Of a DNA stretch of 64,000 nt, positions 25,121 to 34,659 are shown piece after piece. This stretch comes from Candidatus Margulisiibacteriota bacterium (lineage in GTDB: Bacteria > Margulisbacteria > WOR-1 > JAKLHX01 > JBAZKV01). The notes under the pieces were generated by a model. That model saw only the letters and a list, made by a program, of their open reading frames with translations. It made no database searches and was not told where the DNA came from. A program made the translations under genes and the position numbers. The stretch lies in contig JBAZKV010000001.1 in the NCBI GenBank assembly GCA_041650635.1, forward strand, positions 58,244 to 122,243, written 5' to 3'. Position 1 is the first letter of the stretch; the number at the start of each line of letters is the position of its first letter.

Positions 25121-27868
25121 CTATTTGGCGCCGCTCTCCAACTGCGTTACCGCATTCATTATTATGGCAGCCAGATCTTCGGTTATAACTATTCTTTCTT
25201 TCGACAAAGCTTTAAGAACTGCTATGGCCTCTTTTCCTCCGATCTTTACAATAGAGGCAATGGCTCTGGTCTTATAAAAGTCTGCCCCGGTCCTAATGCT
25301 CTCAACAAAGGCCGGCAAAGCACCATTTCCCATAGCTGTAAGAATCGCGCTTGCCTGTTCACTGAGGTAATAATTATCGGATGTAAAGGCAGCCTTCAGT
25401 TCAGGAATAAATGCCTCTGCGTCCGCCCCGGATATTCTCAGCGCCTCAAGCGCCCTGTACCGGATCTGCCAGTTTGGATCATTAAGTCTCTTTCTCAGGT
25501 CCTGCGTCTTTTCCTTTCCCGGCAGGACTCCTTTTTCAAGCCCCTCATCTTCCGCTCCGTTTTGCTCAATGTATTTCAACGCTTTGGCCGCCTCTTCCCT
25601 GTATAACTGGTAAGGGCTGTTCAGCATTTCCGTTAACACAGGGATGTCTTTATTGCACCAGAAGATCTGATCCGGAAGGGGAATAATTATTGACGGAGCA
25701 TTGCTCCAGTCAAATTCCGCGCGTACCGAACTGGGCATTTTTATCCGGCCGCTTTGGATCAAAAGTTTTACCGCTAGAGATTGTTTTGACAACTGCACCT
25801 GTCGAAATGCAACTATAAGGTCCTCGGCCGAACAGGAAGCGTAAGTCCTGCCGTGTGCGCCTTGAGGCACTCCTGTTTGCCGGACAAACGGCCGCACAAG
25901 CGCCTGCACCAGAACCAAAACATTTTTTGGGTCCGTATTATTCAAAACAGAAAGGGCCTCAGCACTTTCCGAGGACCCCAAGATCAGCGCGCTTTCATCC
26001 TGAAATTCCCATGATCTTGCATAAGATCCGAGCCCTGCATCAGTTAAACCCAAAGGAACTCCCTGACGTGTTTTATATATCAACATCATTATGTCCGAAT
26101 TCGCTTTGCTTATTCCTGAATCTGCCAAAAGCTTTTGGAATTCCTCATCTGTTTTAGAAAGGCTAATAAAGTCAAAACTGTTCTGTCTGTACCCTGGGCC
26201 GTAAAGTTGTTCTTTATACCAGTACTTGATCAACGCCTCCGCGCCCGCATCCCCCAGCGCTAGCGCTTTATCCCAGCATTTATGTTCGATCAGCAAATAG
26301 GCGTTGACAGCGTCCTTTGTATTTTTATCAAATGCTCTCTGCCCGTCTTCATTCATTATCTCCAATAAACGCTTAGCCGACGACAGTGAGACGGCATAAG
26401 ATGTGTCGCTGTTCATGATCGAGATCAGGAAAGAGATCACCTCTTGCGGCGGGTTTTTGATGCTTATAACAGCGGCCACAAACCCAACCCTGAGATCCTC
26501 TTCCATCTCTCTAAATACCGAAGAGACAGCCTTAAAAGCCTCCATATCGCCGCTTTCTTTTACAAGGGCGTATGCCGCTGCAAACCTTCTTGTGAGGTTT
26601 TCATCTGTCAGTCTCTCTTTCAAAAAGTCTATGCATTCCTTCGCACCTATTTTAGCCAGTGCTTCGGCGATATCCAGATATCCGCGCAGCTCTTTTTCAT
26701 TGTAAGAATTGAACGCCTCCATCAGTACAGAAGCGCCTTTTTTGTCCCTGAAATTGCCTGTTGCAACAGCCGCCGGAAGCGTGTCCCCCTTATCCCATCC
26801 GTAATACTCAGAGTCTTTGCATGAAAAAAGCTGCTGCGCCGTTCCAAATTCCTCCAGTATAAAATTCCCGGCTTTTTCCGAATGGATTTTCCCAAGGGCT
26901 CCGATCGCGGTCGCCCTCATCCTATAGTTGCCCTGCCTGTATGCATTGATTATTGTATCGACCGCATCCTCATCCCCTGTCCTTCCCAAACACTCTATGA
27001 CAAATCCTCTAAATAATTCTGCGCTAAAATCACCAAGGCCCTTAACAAGCTCTTTGTCGTCAAAAGCTGATACTATGGCAAACAAAGCTTTCTTCTCTTT
27101 GATCTCGGAAAGCAACTGGATCGAATACCTTCGAATCCACTCGCTCGTCGCAATTGGGCCTCCTTCTTTCTTTGAAACAAAGTGTATGTTTTCTATAAGA
27201 AAATCCATTCCTGAGATGTCTCCAAGCTTATAAAGGGCCATAGCAGCCTCTAAAGGAGAGTAGCCCAAACCGTTCTCTTCTTTGCGCCAGTCCCAACCCG
27301 TTTGATCGGCATGAATATAAAAATATTGATCGCAGTTTTGAAGTATCAATTTCAGCGGTGGTATAGCGCGCATATCTTTATATTTGTCAAGTTTTTCAAA
27401 GACAACATGCAGAATAGTAGAATTTTTGCACTCAAGCGCTCTAAGAATAAAATCCAAAAACTGTTCTTTGCCCGCAACTTTTTCATAGGCCAGGATCGCT
27501 TCTTCGGAGTTGGCGGCATAGTGAGGGTCCTTCATGTTGCGCTCCAGAAAAGCCAGCAGGATACCGGGGGCCCTTTTGTCTTGTGAGTTAGAAAGCAGCC
27601 ATATTGCCCTGGTTTTTTCTGCCTCTGTGCCCCCTTCCAGCGCCTTTGCCCATCCAAGAAATTCGGCTTCCCTGGCCTCTGCCGCGTTTTTTGCTGAAGC
27701 AGGAACTGATGCCGCCGGCAGCTGAGCCATCCTAAGATGTGCTCCGTTATCACCGGCCTCTTCCAAAAAAGGCCTGCTTATCCTTGAAGCATCGACCGGC
27801 TCGCAACTTCTTACCTGGGGCATCTCTCTCTTTTGATTTTGGGCTGCCGACCTTACTGGTTCTATCAT
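25121..27868 (-). CDS. Large HEAT-repeat protein
   Basis: A 915-residue soluble protein built almost wholly from HEAT-like helical repeats. Phrases such as DKRAPGILLAFLE, RMRATAIGALGKI, LTRRFAAAYALVKE and WQIRYRALEALRI recur from about residue 75 to the end. Such solenoids act as protein-binding scaffolds. No signal peptide or membrane segment is visible. The ATG at 27868 is chosen because it follows a GGGAG ribosome binding site; the longer frame (to 27946) would start upstream of a sigma-28-like promoter located at 27918-27944. That promoter groups it with the giant-protein cassette and the GH26 gene. Confidence 0.82.
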   Translation of the reverse strand: MIEPVRSAAQNQKREMPQVRSCEPVDASRISRPFLEEAGDNGAHLRMAQLPAASVPASAKNAAEAREAEFLGWAKALEGGTEAEKTRAIWLLSNSQDKRAPGILLAFLERNMKDPHYAANSEEAILAYEKVAGKEQFLDFILRALECKNSTILHVVFEKLDKYKDMRAIPPLKLILQNCDQYFYIHADQTGWDWRKEENGLGYSPLEAAMALYKLGDISGMDFLIENIHFVSKKEGGPIATSEWIRRYSIQLLSEIKEKKALFAIVSAFDDKELVKGLGDFSAELFRGFVIECLGRTGDEDAVDTIINAYRQGNYRMRATAIGALGKIHSEKAGNFILEEFGTAQQLFSCKDSEYYGWDKGDTLPAAVATGNFRDKKGASVLMEAFNSYNEKELRGYLDIAEALAKIGAKECIDFLKERLTDENLTRRFAAAYALVKESGDMEAFKAVSSVFREMEEDLRVGFVAAVISIKNPPQEVISFLISIMNSDTSYAVSLSSAKRLLEIMNEDGQRAFDKNTKDAVNAYLLIEHKCWDKALALGDAGAEALIKYWYKEQLYGPGYRQNSFDFISLSKTDEEFQKLLADSGISKANSDIMMLIYKTRQGVPLGLTDAGLGSYARSWEFQDESALILGSSESAEALSVLNNTDPKNVLVLVQALVRPFVRQTGVPQGAHGRTYASCSAEDLIVAFRQVQLSKQSLAVKLLIQSGRIKMPSSVRAEFDWSNAPSIIIPLPDQIFWCNKDIPVLTEMLNSPYQLYREEAAKALKYIEQNGAEDEGLEKGVLPGKEKTQDLRKRLNDPNWQIRYRALEALRISGADAEAFIPELKAAFTSDNYYLSEQASAILTAMGNGALPAFVESIRTGADFYKTRAIASIVKIGGKEAIAVLKALSKERIVITEDLAAIIMNAVTQLESGAK

Positions 27869-27917
27869 TTTGCTCCCTTTCCTATTTTGATAAGAGTTGA
27901 CGGTCTTTCTTACGGTC

Positions 27918-27944
27918 TTATCGGATGTAATCGGGCACGATTTC
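27918..27944 (-). promoter_or_regulatory. Sigma-28-like promoter of the HEAT-repeat gene
   Basis: Minus strand: GAAA at 27944-27941, a 15-nt spacer, then TCCGATAA at 27925-27918. The start codon is at 27868 with its own ribosome binding site, so this member of the set has a leader of about 40 nt. It also decides the start of the gene. Confidence 0.75.
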
Positions 27945-28000
27945 ATGGAAAAGTATGTGTCTGGCTCAATATCTTTTTGGGAGGGTGTGTCTTTTCTGCT

Positions 28001-29005
28001 CTATTGTTTGTCCAGGCCAAAGAGTTTGTCCACGGGTATCTTTATCGTCAGTTTATTATGCGAGGTAGTGATCTTTGCTCCCAGTTGCGGGGCTTCAAAG
28101 ATCTCCGGGTTCTCAAACCTCATTATCAGAAATACCTTGTCGTCCTTTACCCCCTTTACGATAAACTGATCTTTGTTTATTATCATCGCTATTGAGGAAA
28201 GGACCTCTATCCTGGTCTGTCCTTTTGTCATTTTTTCCCGCAGATCCACCAGAAAACTAGGCGCAAGCTCTCGCTCCTGCACGATCAATATGTCGGGGAG
28301 CGGGGTCCTGGGATTTGCTATCATCTGTCCCTTATAGTAAAGCCCGCTGGAAGAGCCCCCGTCCAGGTTCATGGCATCGCGGCAGCCAAGGTCTTTCATC
28401 ACCACGGCCAGTTCTTCAAAAAGGATGGGCTTGCTTATCGAAACAAAGAGCACTTTTTCGTCATAGGTAATGCCCACAGCGCTCCTGTTCCGGGGGATGA
28501 ACAGATTGGGGTCCCTAAAGCCCTCCCCTTTTGCATCCAGGACCACTCTGCCGTTTGACAAAAGCAAAGGCCCGCAGGAAATGACCGCCCGGTAATTGTC
28601 CCAGTTCATGTGGCGCCACTTAGGCACCTGGATAAATTTGACCTTGTTGTCCTTTGTGATGGCCATGGCAGTTCCCATCCCGCCAAAGTAGACCAGCTGC
28701 CCGTCTATCACAATGTCCCCTATAGGCTTATAGGTTGCTTTACAGAAAAAATTACCGTTGATGGCCGCAACAGCCTGTGATCTTTCTACCATGCTCTGAA
28801 AGTTTTCCGGCCGGTTAGGAAAATCGCCTGCGACCACGGGGGTGATAAAGACCTTTGGATCCTTCAGGTCAGCGCTTACAACATCAACCGGTTTTCCTCT
28901 TATCTGTGCTCTTTTGTACTGAACGGGTTCTTCCGCAGCATAAAAACCCGCCTGAAGACACAAAATGAGAGCAAGAATTACTATTGTATAGCGCTTTATG
29001 TGCAT
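28001..29005 (-). CDS. Exported phosphodiester-glycosidase (NAGPA-like) domain protein
   Basis: A 334-residue protein with a signal peptide (MHIKRYTIVILALILCLQAG, cleavage near residue 24) and a phosphodiester glycosidase domain (about residues 60-240). Family hallmarks are AINGNFF near residue 80, the central NRSAVGITYDEKVLFVSI stretch and MNLDGGSSSGLYY near residue 210. Related proteins trim GlcNAc-1-phosphodiester or similar sugar-phosphate linkages in cell-envelope polymers. The last ~90 residues are unrecognised. A weaker sigma-28-like element lies directly upstream. Confidence 0.85.
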   Translation of the reverse strand: MHIKRYTIVILALILCLQAGFYAAEEPVQYKRAQIRGKPVDVVSADLKDPKVFITPVVAGDFPNRPENFQSMVERSQAVAAINGNFFCKATYKPIGDIVIDGQLVYFGGMGTAMAITKDNKVKFIQVPKWRHMNWDNYRAVISCGPLLLSNGRVVLDAKGEGFRDPNLFIPRNRSAVGITYDEKVLFVSISKPILFEELAVVMKDLGCRDAMNLDGGSSSGLYYKGQMIANPRTPLPDILIVQERELAPSFLVDLREKMTKGQTRIEVLSSIAMIINKDQFIVKGVKDDKVFLIMRFENPEIFEAPQLGAKITTSHNKLTIKIPVDKLFGLDKQ

Positions 29006-29014
29006 GACAACTAT

Positions 29015-29041
29015 ATATCGTTTCCAGAAAAGGATAACTTG
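29015..29041 (-). promoter_or_regulatory. Possible sigma-28-like promoter, weak -35
   Basis: Minus-strand AACGATAT occupies 29022-29015, 9 bases from the ATG at 29005. This -10 is identical to the one at the GH26 gene. At the 15-nt position the -35 reads CAAG rather than GAAA, so membership in the regulon is uncertain. Confidence 0.4.
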
Positions 29042-29080
29042 TGAAAATTAATAAAGATATTTGGCTAATTTATGCTATTT

Positions 29081-30577
29081 TTATGACTTTGCGAGGTAGT
29101 TTACCATAGAAAAGACTCCGGCTCCGGTAGCCCCCTTCGAATATGGCCCTATCTGCCTGTCAAGGACCACGGTACCTGCAATATCCATATGGACCCATGG
29201 GGTCTCCCCCACAAATTCTTTAAGAAAGACCGCAGCGGTGCTGGTCCCGGCTTTGCCCATATTTGAGCAGTTCTTTATGTCTGCAACAGAACTTTTGAGG
29301 TATTCCTTGTACTCCGGATAAAGAGGCAGCTGCCAGAGTTTTTCGCCGGATGCCTTTCCTGCTTCGATCACTTCATCAACAAATCTCTGATCGTTCCCAA
29401 GGACCCCGGTCGCCACATCCCCCAGGGCAGAGACACAGGCTCCCGTTAAAGTGGCAATGTCTATAAGTTTTGTCGCGCCCAGTTTTTTTGCATAGGTTAT
29501 GCCGTCCGCCAGTATCATCCTGCCTTCGGCATCGGTAGAGATTATCTCAAGGGTCTTGCCGTCCATCGTATTTATTACATCCCCGGGCTTTAGCGCCCCT
29601 CCGTCCGGCATGTTCTCCGTCAAAGGCATTACCGCTATCACATTCTTCTTGAGCCTGAGCAAAGCTGCCGCCTCTATTGCATACAATACCGCCGCCGCCC
29701 CGGCCATATCGTGCTTCATCTCTTCCATCTTGTTCGAAGGCTTAAGGGAAATGCCTCCCGAATCAAAAGTGATCCCCTTGCCTATTAGAGCAATGACCTC
29801 TTTTGAATTCTTGTTCCCAAAGTATTTAAGAGTTATCATTTTGGGCTCTTCTGTACTGCCCCTGGCCACGGCAAGGAGGCCGCCCATTTTAAGCTGCTGC
29901 ATCTCTTTTTTGCCCAGGACTTCTATTTCCAGACCGGCGGACTCAGCCGCTTTTTTTGCTGTCTTTTCAAAAATAGAAGGGGTGAGCTTGTTGGAGGGAT
30001 GATCTGCCAGTTCGCGGGCCTTGTTAACTGCCTCACATATTACTGCGGTTGTTTGAGCTGCCGCGGCATATTTTTTGATATCTTTTGCGTCGGCAACGGC
30101 TATCGTAACTTGACCAAGTTCGGTCTTCTCCTCTTCCCTGCTGCTCTTATACCCTTCAAATTCGTACTGTCCTATGTAAAACCCTTCTACAAGGGCCTTC
30201 AGAACCGCCTCGGAAGGAGAGGAAGGGCAAAAGCCTGCCAGCGACACTGCAAGCTCTTCAACCTTTAATTTTTTCGCCTCTTGAACTAGCTGAGCCGCAG
30301 CCGCCCTTGCCTTGTCAGCGTCAAAGCCGTCCCTTTTGCCAAGCCCTGCGACGATCACCCTTTCTGGAGCGATCCTGTCATGGGTATGTATTACGGTAAG
30401 CGTTTTTTCTTTGCCGGAGATCTCTTTCTTTGCGATAAGGCTCTCTATCAAGCCCCCGATCGCCTTATCCAGGCCCGCCGCCGCTGCCGACGGCTTAACT
30501 GCGCCCTCAAAAACGCCCACGGCCAGAGCGCCGCATTTTATTTTTGTGATCTCCCCGCTGTCAAACAAGATCTTCAT
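29081..30577 (-). CDS. pepA: Leucyl aminopeptidase, M17 family
   Basis: A 498-residue cytosolic dinuclear-zinc aminopeptidase. The catalytic C-terminal domain (about residues 185-495) holds LIGKGITFDSGGISLKPS with the metal-binding Lys and Asp, the second metal Asp in MKHDMAGAAAV, and the NTDAEGR-type signature (here STDAEGRMILADG). The N-terminal macro-like domain is typical. It starts 9 bases after the lemA stop, so it is probably cotranscribed with the TPM and lemA genes. Confidence 0.95.
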   Translation of the reverse strand: MKILFDSGEITKIKCGALAVGVFEGAVKPSAAAAGLDKAIGGLIESLIAKKEISGKEKTLTVIHTHDRIAPERVIVAGLGKRDGFDADKARAAAAQLVQEAKKLKVEELAVSLAGFCPSSPSEAVLKALVEGFYIGQYEFEGYKSSREEEKTELGQVTIAVADAKDIKKYAAAAQTTAVICEAVNKARELADHPSNKLTPSIFEKTAKKAAESAGLEIEVLGKKEMQQLKMGGLLAVARGSTEEPKMITLKYFGNKNSKEVIALIGKGITFDSGGISLKPSNKMEEMKHDMAGAAAVLYAIEAAALLRLKKNVIAVMPLTENMPDGGALKPGDVINTMDGKTLEIISTDAEGRMILADGITYAKKLGATKLIDIATLTGACVSALGDVATGVLGNDQRFVDEVIEAGKASGEKLWQLPLYPEYKEYLKSSVADIKNCSNMGKAGTSTAAVFLKEFVGETPWVHMDIAGTVVLDRQIGPYSKGATGAGVFSMVNYLAKS

Positions 30578-30586
30578 TGTTATGTA

Positions 30587-31153
30587 TTAGAATTTTACCT
30601 TTGGGACTTCATTTGCACCTTCCGCGGCCTTGAACAGGGTTTTTTCTCTGTCAAACCCGAACATGCCCGCAAAAATGCTTGTAGGGAACCTTCTTACTGC
30701 GATGTTGTAGTTCTTAACGGTCTCGTTATACCTCATCCTCTCAACGGCTATCCTGTTCTCGGTCCCTTCTAGTGAATCGCTCAGCTGCCTGAAGTTGGCA
30801 TCCGCTTTAAGATTTGGATAATTTTCCACGATCATCAAAAGCCTCGAAAGAGCTCCTTCGAGCCCGTTGGCAGCGCTAACTTTGTCGCTTGTAGAAGCAG
30901 CCCCTGCCAGCCTTGCCCTTGCGTCAGACACATTCTTGATGGCTTCTGTCTCGTGTATTTTGTACCCTTTGACCGTTTCCACCAGGTTTGGGATAAGGTC
31001 CAGCCTTCTCTGGTACTGGTTCTCTACCTGGGCCCAGGAGGCCTTTACCGACACATCCATTCCGACAAGATTATTATATACACCTATCACCCAGCCCCCT
31101 ATTATGACTGCCGCGGCTATTATCCCTATTATCCAGATCCATTTTTTCGACAT
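30587..31153 (-). CDS. lemA: LemA family protein
   Basis: A 188-residue membrane-anchored protein with one N-terminal transmembrane helix (WIWIIGIIAAAVIIGGWVIG) and a long helical domain with the family patterns YNNLVGMDVSVKASWAQVENQYQRR and LIPNLVETVKGY. The ATG at 31153 has a GGAGATTCT ribosome binding site; the longer frame would read an implausible Arg/Trp-rich sequence antisense to the Gly-rich tail of the upstream gene. LemA next to a TPM-domain protein is a recurrent pair in bacteria, which supports both calls; the molecular function is unclear. Confidence 0.93.
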   Translation of the reverse strand: MSKKWIWIIGIIAAAVIIGGWVIGVYNNLVGMDVSVKASWAQVENQYQRRLDLIPNLVETVKGYKIHETEAIKNVSDARARLAGAASTSDKVSAANGLEGALSRLLMIVENYPNLKADANFRQLSDSLEGTENRIAVERMRYNETVKNYNIAVRRFPTSIFAGMFGFDREKTLFKAAEGANEVPKVKF

Positions 31154-31167
31154 CAGAATCTCCTTTC

Positions 31168-32079
31168 CTACCAAGATCTTCCGGCCCCGCCCCCGCCCGA
31201 TGATCCGCCTCCAAAGCCTCCGAACCCGCCTCCGCCGCCAAAACCTCCTCCAAAGGAGCCTCCGCCAAACCCGCCGCCCATCCACATGCCCCTTCCGATG
31301 GCGCCTCCGCCTCCTCCAAAAGAAGCGGCCAGACCAATTATAGCACCGATGGCAGCGCCAACCGCGGCAGCAATAAAATACCCGATAAAGGCTCCTGTAA
31401 GAGCAGAAAAGACAGCTTTGGAGACTTTTTTGGTCCTGTCAAAAAGCCCCATCAGGGCGGCAAACACAACGAACAACGCCGCCAAAAGCAGGAGGCCTAT
31501 CAAAGAGCCCTTCTTTGCCGGAGGCTTTCCAATATCCTTGATATTGCCGGATATCCTTTTGTTGAGAGCAGCAACACCTGAGACCAGCCCTTCTCCATAA
31601 TGTCCCTTCTTGAAGTGGGGAACAACTTCCTCGTCAAGCACCCTTCCGCAAAAAGAGTCGGTCAAGAGGTATTCAAGTCCGTAGCCAACCTCTATCTCCG
31701 TCCTTCTTTCTTTTTCCGCCACAAGTATAAGATAGCCGTTATCCTTGCCTTTTTCACCAAGTTTCCATTTTTCGAAGAGTTTTACCGCATAAGTTTTGGG
31801 GTCAAGAGGCTCAGTGCTCTTTACCGTGGCCACGGCCAGTTCGCAGCCGGTTTTCTTTTTGAGCAGGGCGGCCATGGAAGAGAGCTTTTCTTTAGAGGCG
31901 GGATCTATTATCCCCGCAAAGTCGTTAACATGACCAACAGGGGAAGGAAATTTAATCTCTGCGGAAAGACATGTTCCGGTAAATAGAACAAGAAAAAGAA
32001 AAATCCCGACACTGAAGTGCCGGCTCCTGTTTGAACAAAACCGGAGCCGAACCTTTAGGTTCGGGTCATTGCTACACAT
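31168..32079 (-). CDS. TPM-domain (YgcG-like) exported protein with Gly-rich tail
   Basis: A 303-residue protein with an N-terminal signal peptide (hydrophobic stretch FSVGIFLFLVLFTGTCLSA). The TPM domain (about residues 50-175) contains HVNDFAGIIDPASKEKL and TEIEVGYGLEYLLTD. There are two hydrophobic spans near residues 190-210 and 220-245, and a Gly/Phe-rich C-terminus ending GGGGAGRSW. This is the classic TPM phosphatase-fold family layout. It starts 3 bases after argH. Its first ~30 codons overlap a set of three hairpins that look terminator-like, so the annotated start is less certain than the family. Confidence 0.88.
   Translation of the reverse strand: MCSNDPNLKVRLRFCSNRSRHFSVGIFLFLVLFTGTCLSAEIKFPSPVGHVNDFAGIIDPASKEKLSSMAALLKKKTGCELAVATVKSTEPLDPKTYAVKLFEKWKLGEKGKDNGYLILVAEKERRTEIEVGYGLEYLLTDSFCGRVLDEEVVPHFKKGHYGEGLVSGVAALNKRISGNIKDIGKPPAKKGSLIGLLLLAALFVVFAALMGLFDRTKKVSKAVFSALTGAFIGYFIAAAVGAAIGAIIGLAASFGGGGGAIGRGMWMGGGFGGGSFGGGFGGGGGFGGFGGGSSGGGGAGRSW
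32006..32064 (-). terminator. Three nested/adjacent hairpins after argH, last with a T-run
   Basis: Reading the minus strand: first a perfect 8-bp stem (CCGAACCT-AA-AGGTTCGG, plus 32047-32064). Next is a 7-bp stem CGGCTCC/GGAGCCG enclosing a GTTTTGTTCAAAC-like inner pair. Last is an 8-bp stem (CCGGCACT-TC-AGTGTCGG, plus 32006-32023) followed by GATTTTTCTTTTTC. The last hairpin could terminate the arg operon, yet all three lie inside the signal-peptide codons of the TPM gene. Confidence 0.5.
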
Positions 32080-32082
32080 TGA

Positions 32083-33459
32083 CTATTTTAGTTCTTTCTT
32101 GGCAAGACGGATGGCAGACCTGACCCGCGACCGCGCTGTCCCGCCCTCGATGTCCTTGTCGTTTATGCTGGACTCGGGAGTGATAAAATCATACACATCC
32201 TGCCCTATTCTGTCGCAGTAGAGAGCAAATTCCTTTTTGGAAAGCGCGTAAAGCTCCTTGTTGTTGTCCACGCAGTAGCGCACTATCTTTCCGACGATCT
32301 CGTGCGCTTTTCTAAAAGGGACGCCTTTTTCCACTATATAGTCGGCAAGGTCGGTTGCGGTAAGCCAGCCGGTCTCCACCGCGGCTTTCATGTTGTCCTC
32401 GTTTATCTTCATGGTCGAGACCATTTTCTGCATTATCAACAGCACTGTTTTTACCGTATCTATCGAATCGAACAGAGGCTCTTTGTCCTCCTGCATGTCC
32501 CGGTTATAGGAAAGCGGAAGGCCTTTCAGCATGGTAAGCACGGAAAAAAGATCCCCGTAGACGCGCCCGGTCTTGCCGCGCGACAGCTCCGCCACATCCG
32601 GGTTCTTTTTTTGAGGCATTATGGATGAGCCGGTAGAATAAGCATCTGCCAGTTCGATGAACTTGAACTCGCTTGAGGACCACAGGACCATCTCTTCGGC
32701 AAGCCGCGAAATATGCATCATAAGTATTGCGGCATCCGCCAAAAATTCAGCAACAAAGTCCCTGTCAGAAACAGCGTCAATACTGTTTCTGGAAATGTCC
32801 TTGAAGCCCAGCTCTTTAGCCAGCGCCCACCTGTCTATTGGGTAAGAGGAGCCTCCAAGCGCTGCAGATCCAAGGGACATGATGTCCGATCTCTCAAGAC
32901 ATTGCTTTAATCTTTGCCTGTCCCTGCCAAGCATCTCAAAGTGCGCCATCAGGTAGTGGGAAAACAATACCGGCTGCGCTCTCTGGGTGTGGGTGTAGCC
33001 CGGCATTATGACATCGAGGTTCTTGTCCGCAAGATGTAAAAGCGTTTTCTGGAAGGACTTGACGAGTTCAAGGATAAAAGAGATCTCCTCTTTCATGTAC
33101 AGGCGAATGTCCGTCACCACCTGGTCGTTCCTGCTCTTTCCGGTATGTATCTTTTTCCCTGCCTCGCCTGTCTTCTGGGTCAGGAGCACTTCGATGTTCA
33201 TGTGGATGTCTTCGTGTTCTTTTTTTATCGCCGCTTTCCCGGAGGCTATATCCTCTTTTATCTTTTTAAGGGCCGAGGTTATTTGCGAGTGCTCGGTCTT
33301 TGTCAGGACCTTTGCCGACAAAAGGGCGCCTGCCCAGGCTATATTCACATCTATGTCGTGCTTGAACAGCCTTTTGTCAAAGTGAACGGACGAATTAAAA
33401 TCCTCCATCGCCAGGTCCATCTGCCCCGAAAACCTCCCGGCCCATTGCTTGTCCTTCAT
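32083..33459 (-). CDS. argH: Argininosuccinate lyase
   Basis: This 458-residue enzyme of the fumarase/aspartase superfamily splits argininosuccinate to arginine and fumarate, the last step of arginine synthesis. The start [15 protein letters not shown], the [13 protein letters not shown] motif and the signature [12 protein letters not shown] (about residue 280) are diagnostic, and the length is normal. Its start overlaps the end of argG by four bases, consistent with an argF-argG-argH operon transcribed from 35591-35620. Confidence 0.97.
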   Translation of the reverse strand: MKDKQWAGRFSGQMDLAMEDFNSSVHFDKRLFKHDIDVNIAWAGALLSAKVLTKTEHSQITSALKKIKEDIASGKAAIKKEHEDIHMNIEVLLTQKTGEAGKKIHTGKSRNDQVVTDIRLYMKEEISFILELVKSFQKTLLHLADKNLDVIMPGYTHTQRAQPVLFSHYLMAHFEMLGRDRQRLKQCLERSDIMSLGSAALGGSSYPIDRWALAKELGFKDISRNSIDAVSDRDFVAEFLADAAILMMHISRLAEEMVLWSSSEFKFIELADAYSTGSSIMPQKKNPDVAELSRGKTGRVYGDLFSVLTMLKGLPLSYNRDMQEDKEPLFDSIDTVKTVLLIMQKMVSTMKINEDNMKAAVETGWLTATDLADYIVEKGVPFRKAHEIVGKIVRYCVDNNKELYALSKKEFALYCDRIGQDVYDFITPESSINDKDIEGGTARSRVRSAIRLAKKELK

Positions 33460-34649
33460 TTGCTTTGCCCCCTCATCTGAAGCCCAAAGAGCTTGATAAA
33501 GCCCTCCGCGTCCTTCTGGTCGTATATCTTGTCTTCTTCAAAGGTTGCCAGGTCTTTTTTGTAAAGCGAATAAGGCGATTTTCGTCCCGCAACAGAACAG
33601 CTGCCCTTATACAGCTTGAGCCTGACTGTCCCGGTCACGCGCTGCTGGGTCTTTTCGACAAAGGCATCAAGGGCCTTTTTGAGCGGGCAGAACCACTGGC
33701 CGTTGTAGACCAGTTCCGCGTATTTCTTGGACACTATTTCCTTATAGTGAGAGGTTTCTTTGTCAAGGGTTATGGATTCCAGCGCCCTGTGCGCGGCATA
33801 CAGGATGGTTCCTCCGGGAGTTTCATAAACCCCGCGCGACTTTATGCCCACAAGTCGGTTCTCGACAATATCGACCCTGCCTATACCGTTGCATCCGCCG
33901 ATCCTATTAAGGTGTTCTATCAGCGCCGCGGGAGCCATCTTTTTGCCGTTAACGCTGACAGGCTCTCCTTTGCTAAAGCCTATCTCAACATATGACGGCC
34001 TGTTGGGGGCTTTTTCCGGAGAAGCCGTAAGAATGAACATGCCCTCGTCCGGTTCATTGTAGGGATCTTCCAGTATCCCGCCCTCGTAGCTTATGTGCCA
34101 CAGGTTCCTGTCCATGGAATAAGGTTTTCCCTTGGCAAATTTGAGCGGAATGCCGTTGTCTTTGGCATACTGCAGCTCTTCTTCCCGGGACTTTAGTTCC
34201 CACTCCCTCCAGGGGGCTATTATCCTTAGTTCCGGGGCCAGCGCCATGAATGTGAGTTCAAACCTTACCTGGTCGTTGCCTTTGCCGGTAGCCCCGTGTA
34301 CAACTGCCTCGGCCTTTTCCTTTTTGGCTATCTCCACCTGCTTTTTGGCTATCAAAGGACGCGCTATAGAGGTGCCCATCAGGTACTCGCCTTCATAAAC
34401 CGCTCCGGCCTTGAGCATCTTAAAGATGTATTCACTTGCAAATTCGGAGCGCAGGTCCTCTATATAGATCTTCGAAGCCCCTGTCTTCAGAGCTTTTTGC
34501 TTCAATCCTTTTAGTTCTTCCGCCTGACCCACATCCGCCGCAAAGCAGACCACCTCGCAGCCGTAATTATCCTTGAGCCACTTTATCATTATCGAGGTAT
34601 CCAGGCCGCCTGAATAGGCAAGGACTACTTTATTTATTTTATCTCCCAT
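33456..34649 (-). CDS. argG: Argininosuccinate synthase
   Basis: This 397-residue cytosolic ligase joins citrulline and aspartate using ATP. The N-terminal pyrophosphatase-type loop [14 protein letters not shown] and the later [15 protein letters not shown] are characteristic. A GGAGA ribosome binding site precedes the ATG at 34649. The gene lies 10 bases after argF and overlaps argH by four bases. Confidence 0.97.
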   Translation of the reverse strand: MGDKINKVVLAYSGGLDTSIMIKWLKDNYGCEVVCFAADVGQAEELKGLKQKALKTGASKIYIEDLRSEFASEYIFKMLKAGAVYEGEYLMGTSIARPLIAKKQVEIAKKEKAEAVVHGATGKGNDQVRFELTFMALAPELRIIAPWREWELKSREEELQYAKDNGIPLKFAKGKPYSMDRNLWHISYEGGILEDPYNEPDEGMFILTASPEKAPNRPSYVEIGFSKGEPVSVNGKKMAPAALIEHLNRIGGCNGIGRVDIVENRLVGIKSRGVYETPGGTILYAAHRALESITLDKETSHYKEIVSKKYAELVYNGQWFCPLKKALDAFVEKTQQRVTGTVRLKLYKGSCSVAGRKSPYSLYKKDLATFEEDKIYDQKDAEGFIKLFGLQMRGQSK

Positions 34650-34659
34650 AATAGATCTC

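Noticed and set aside
27869..27946. Longer N-terminus for the HEAT-repeat protein
   Set aside because: It would start upstream of the sigma-28-like promoter at 27918-27944, and ATG 27868 has a clear ribosome binding site.
31154..31285. Longer N-terminus for LemA
   Set aside because: The extra 44 residues are an Arg/Trp-rich frame-shifted reading of the Gly-rich tail of the TPM gene; ATG 31153 has a good ribosome binding site.
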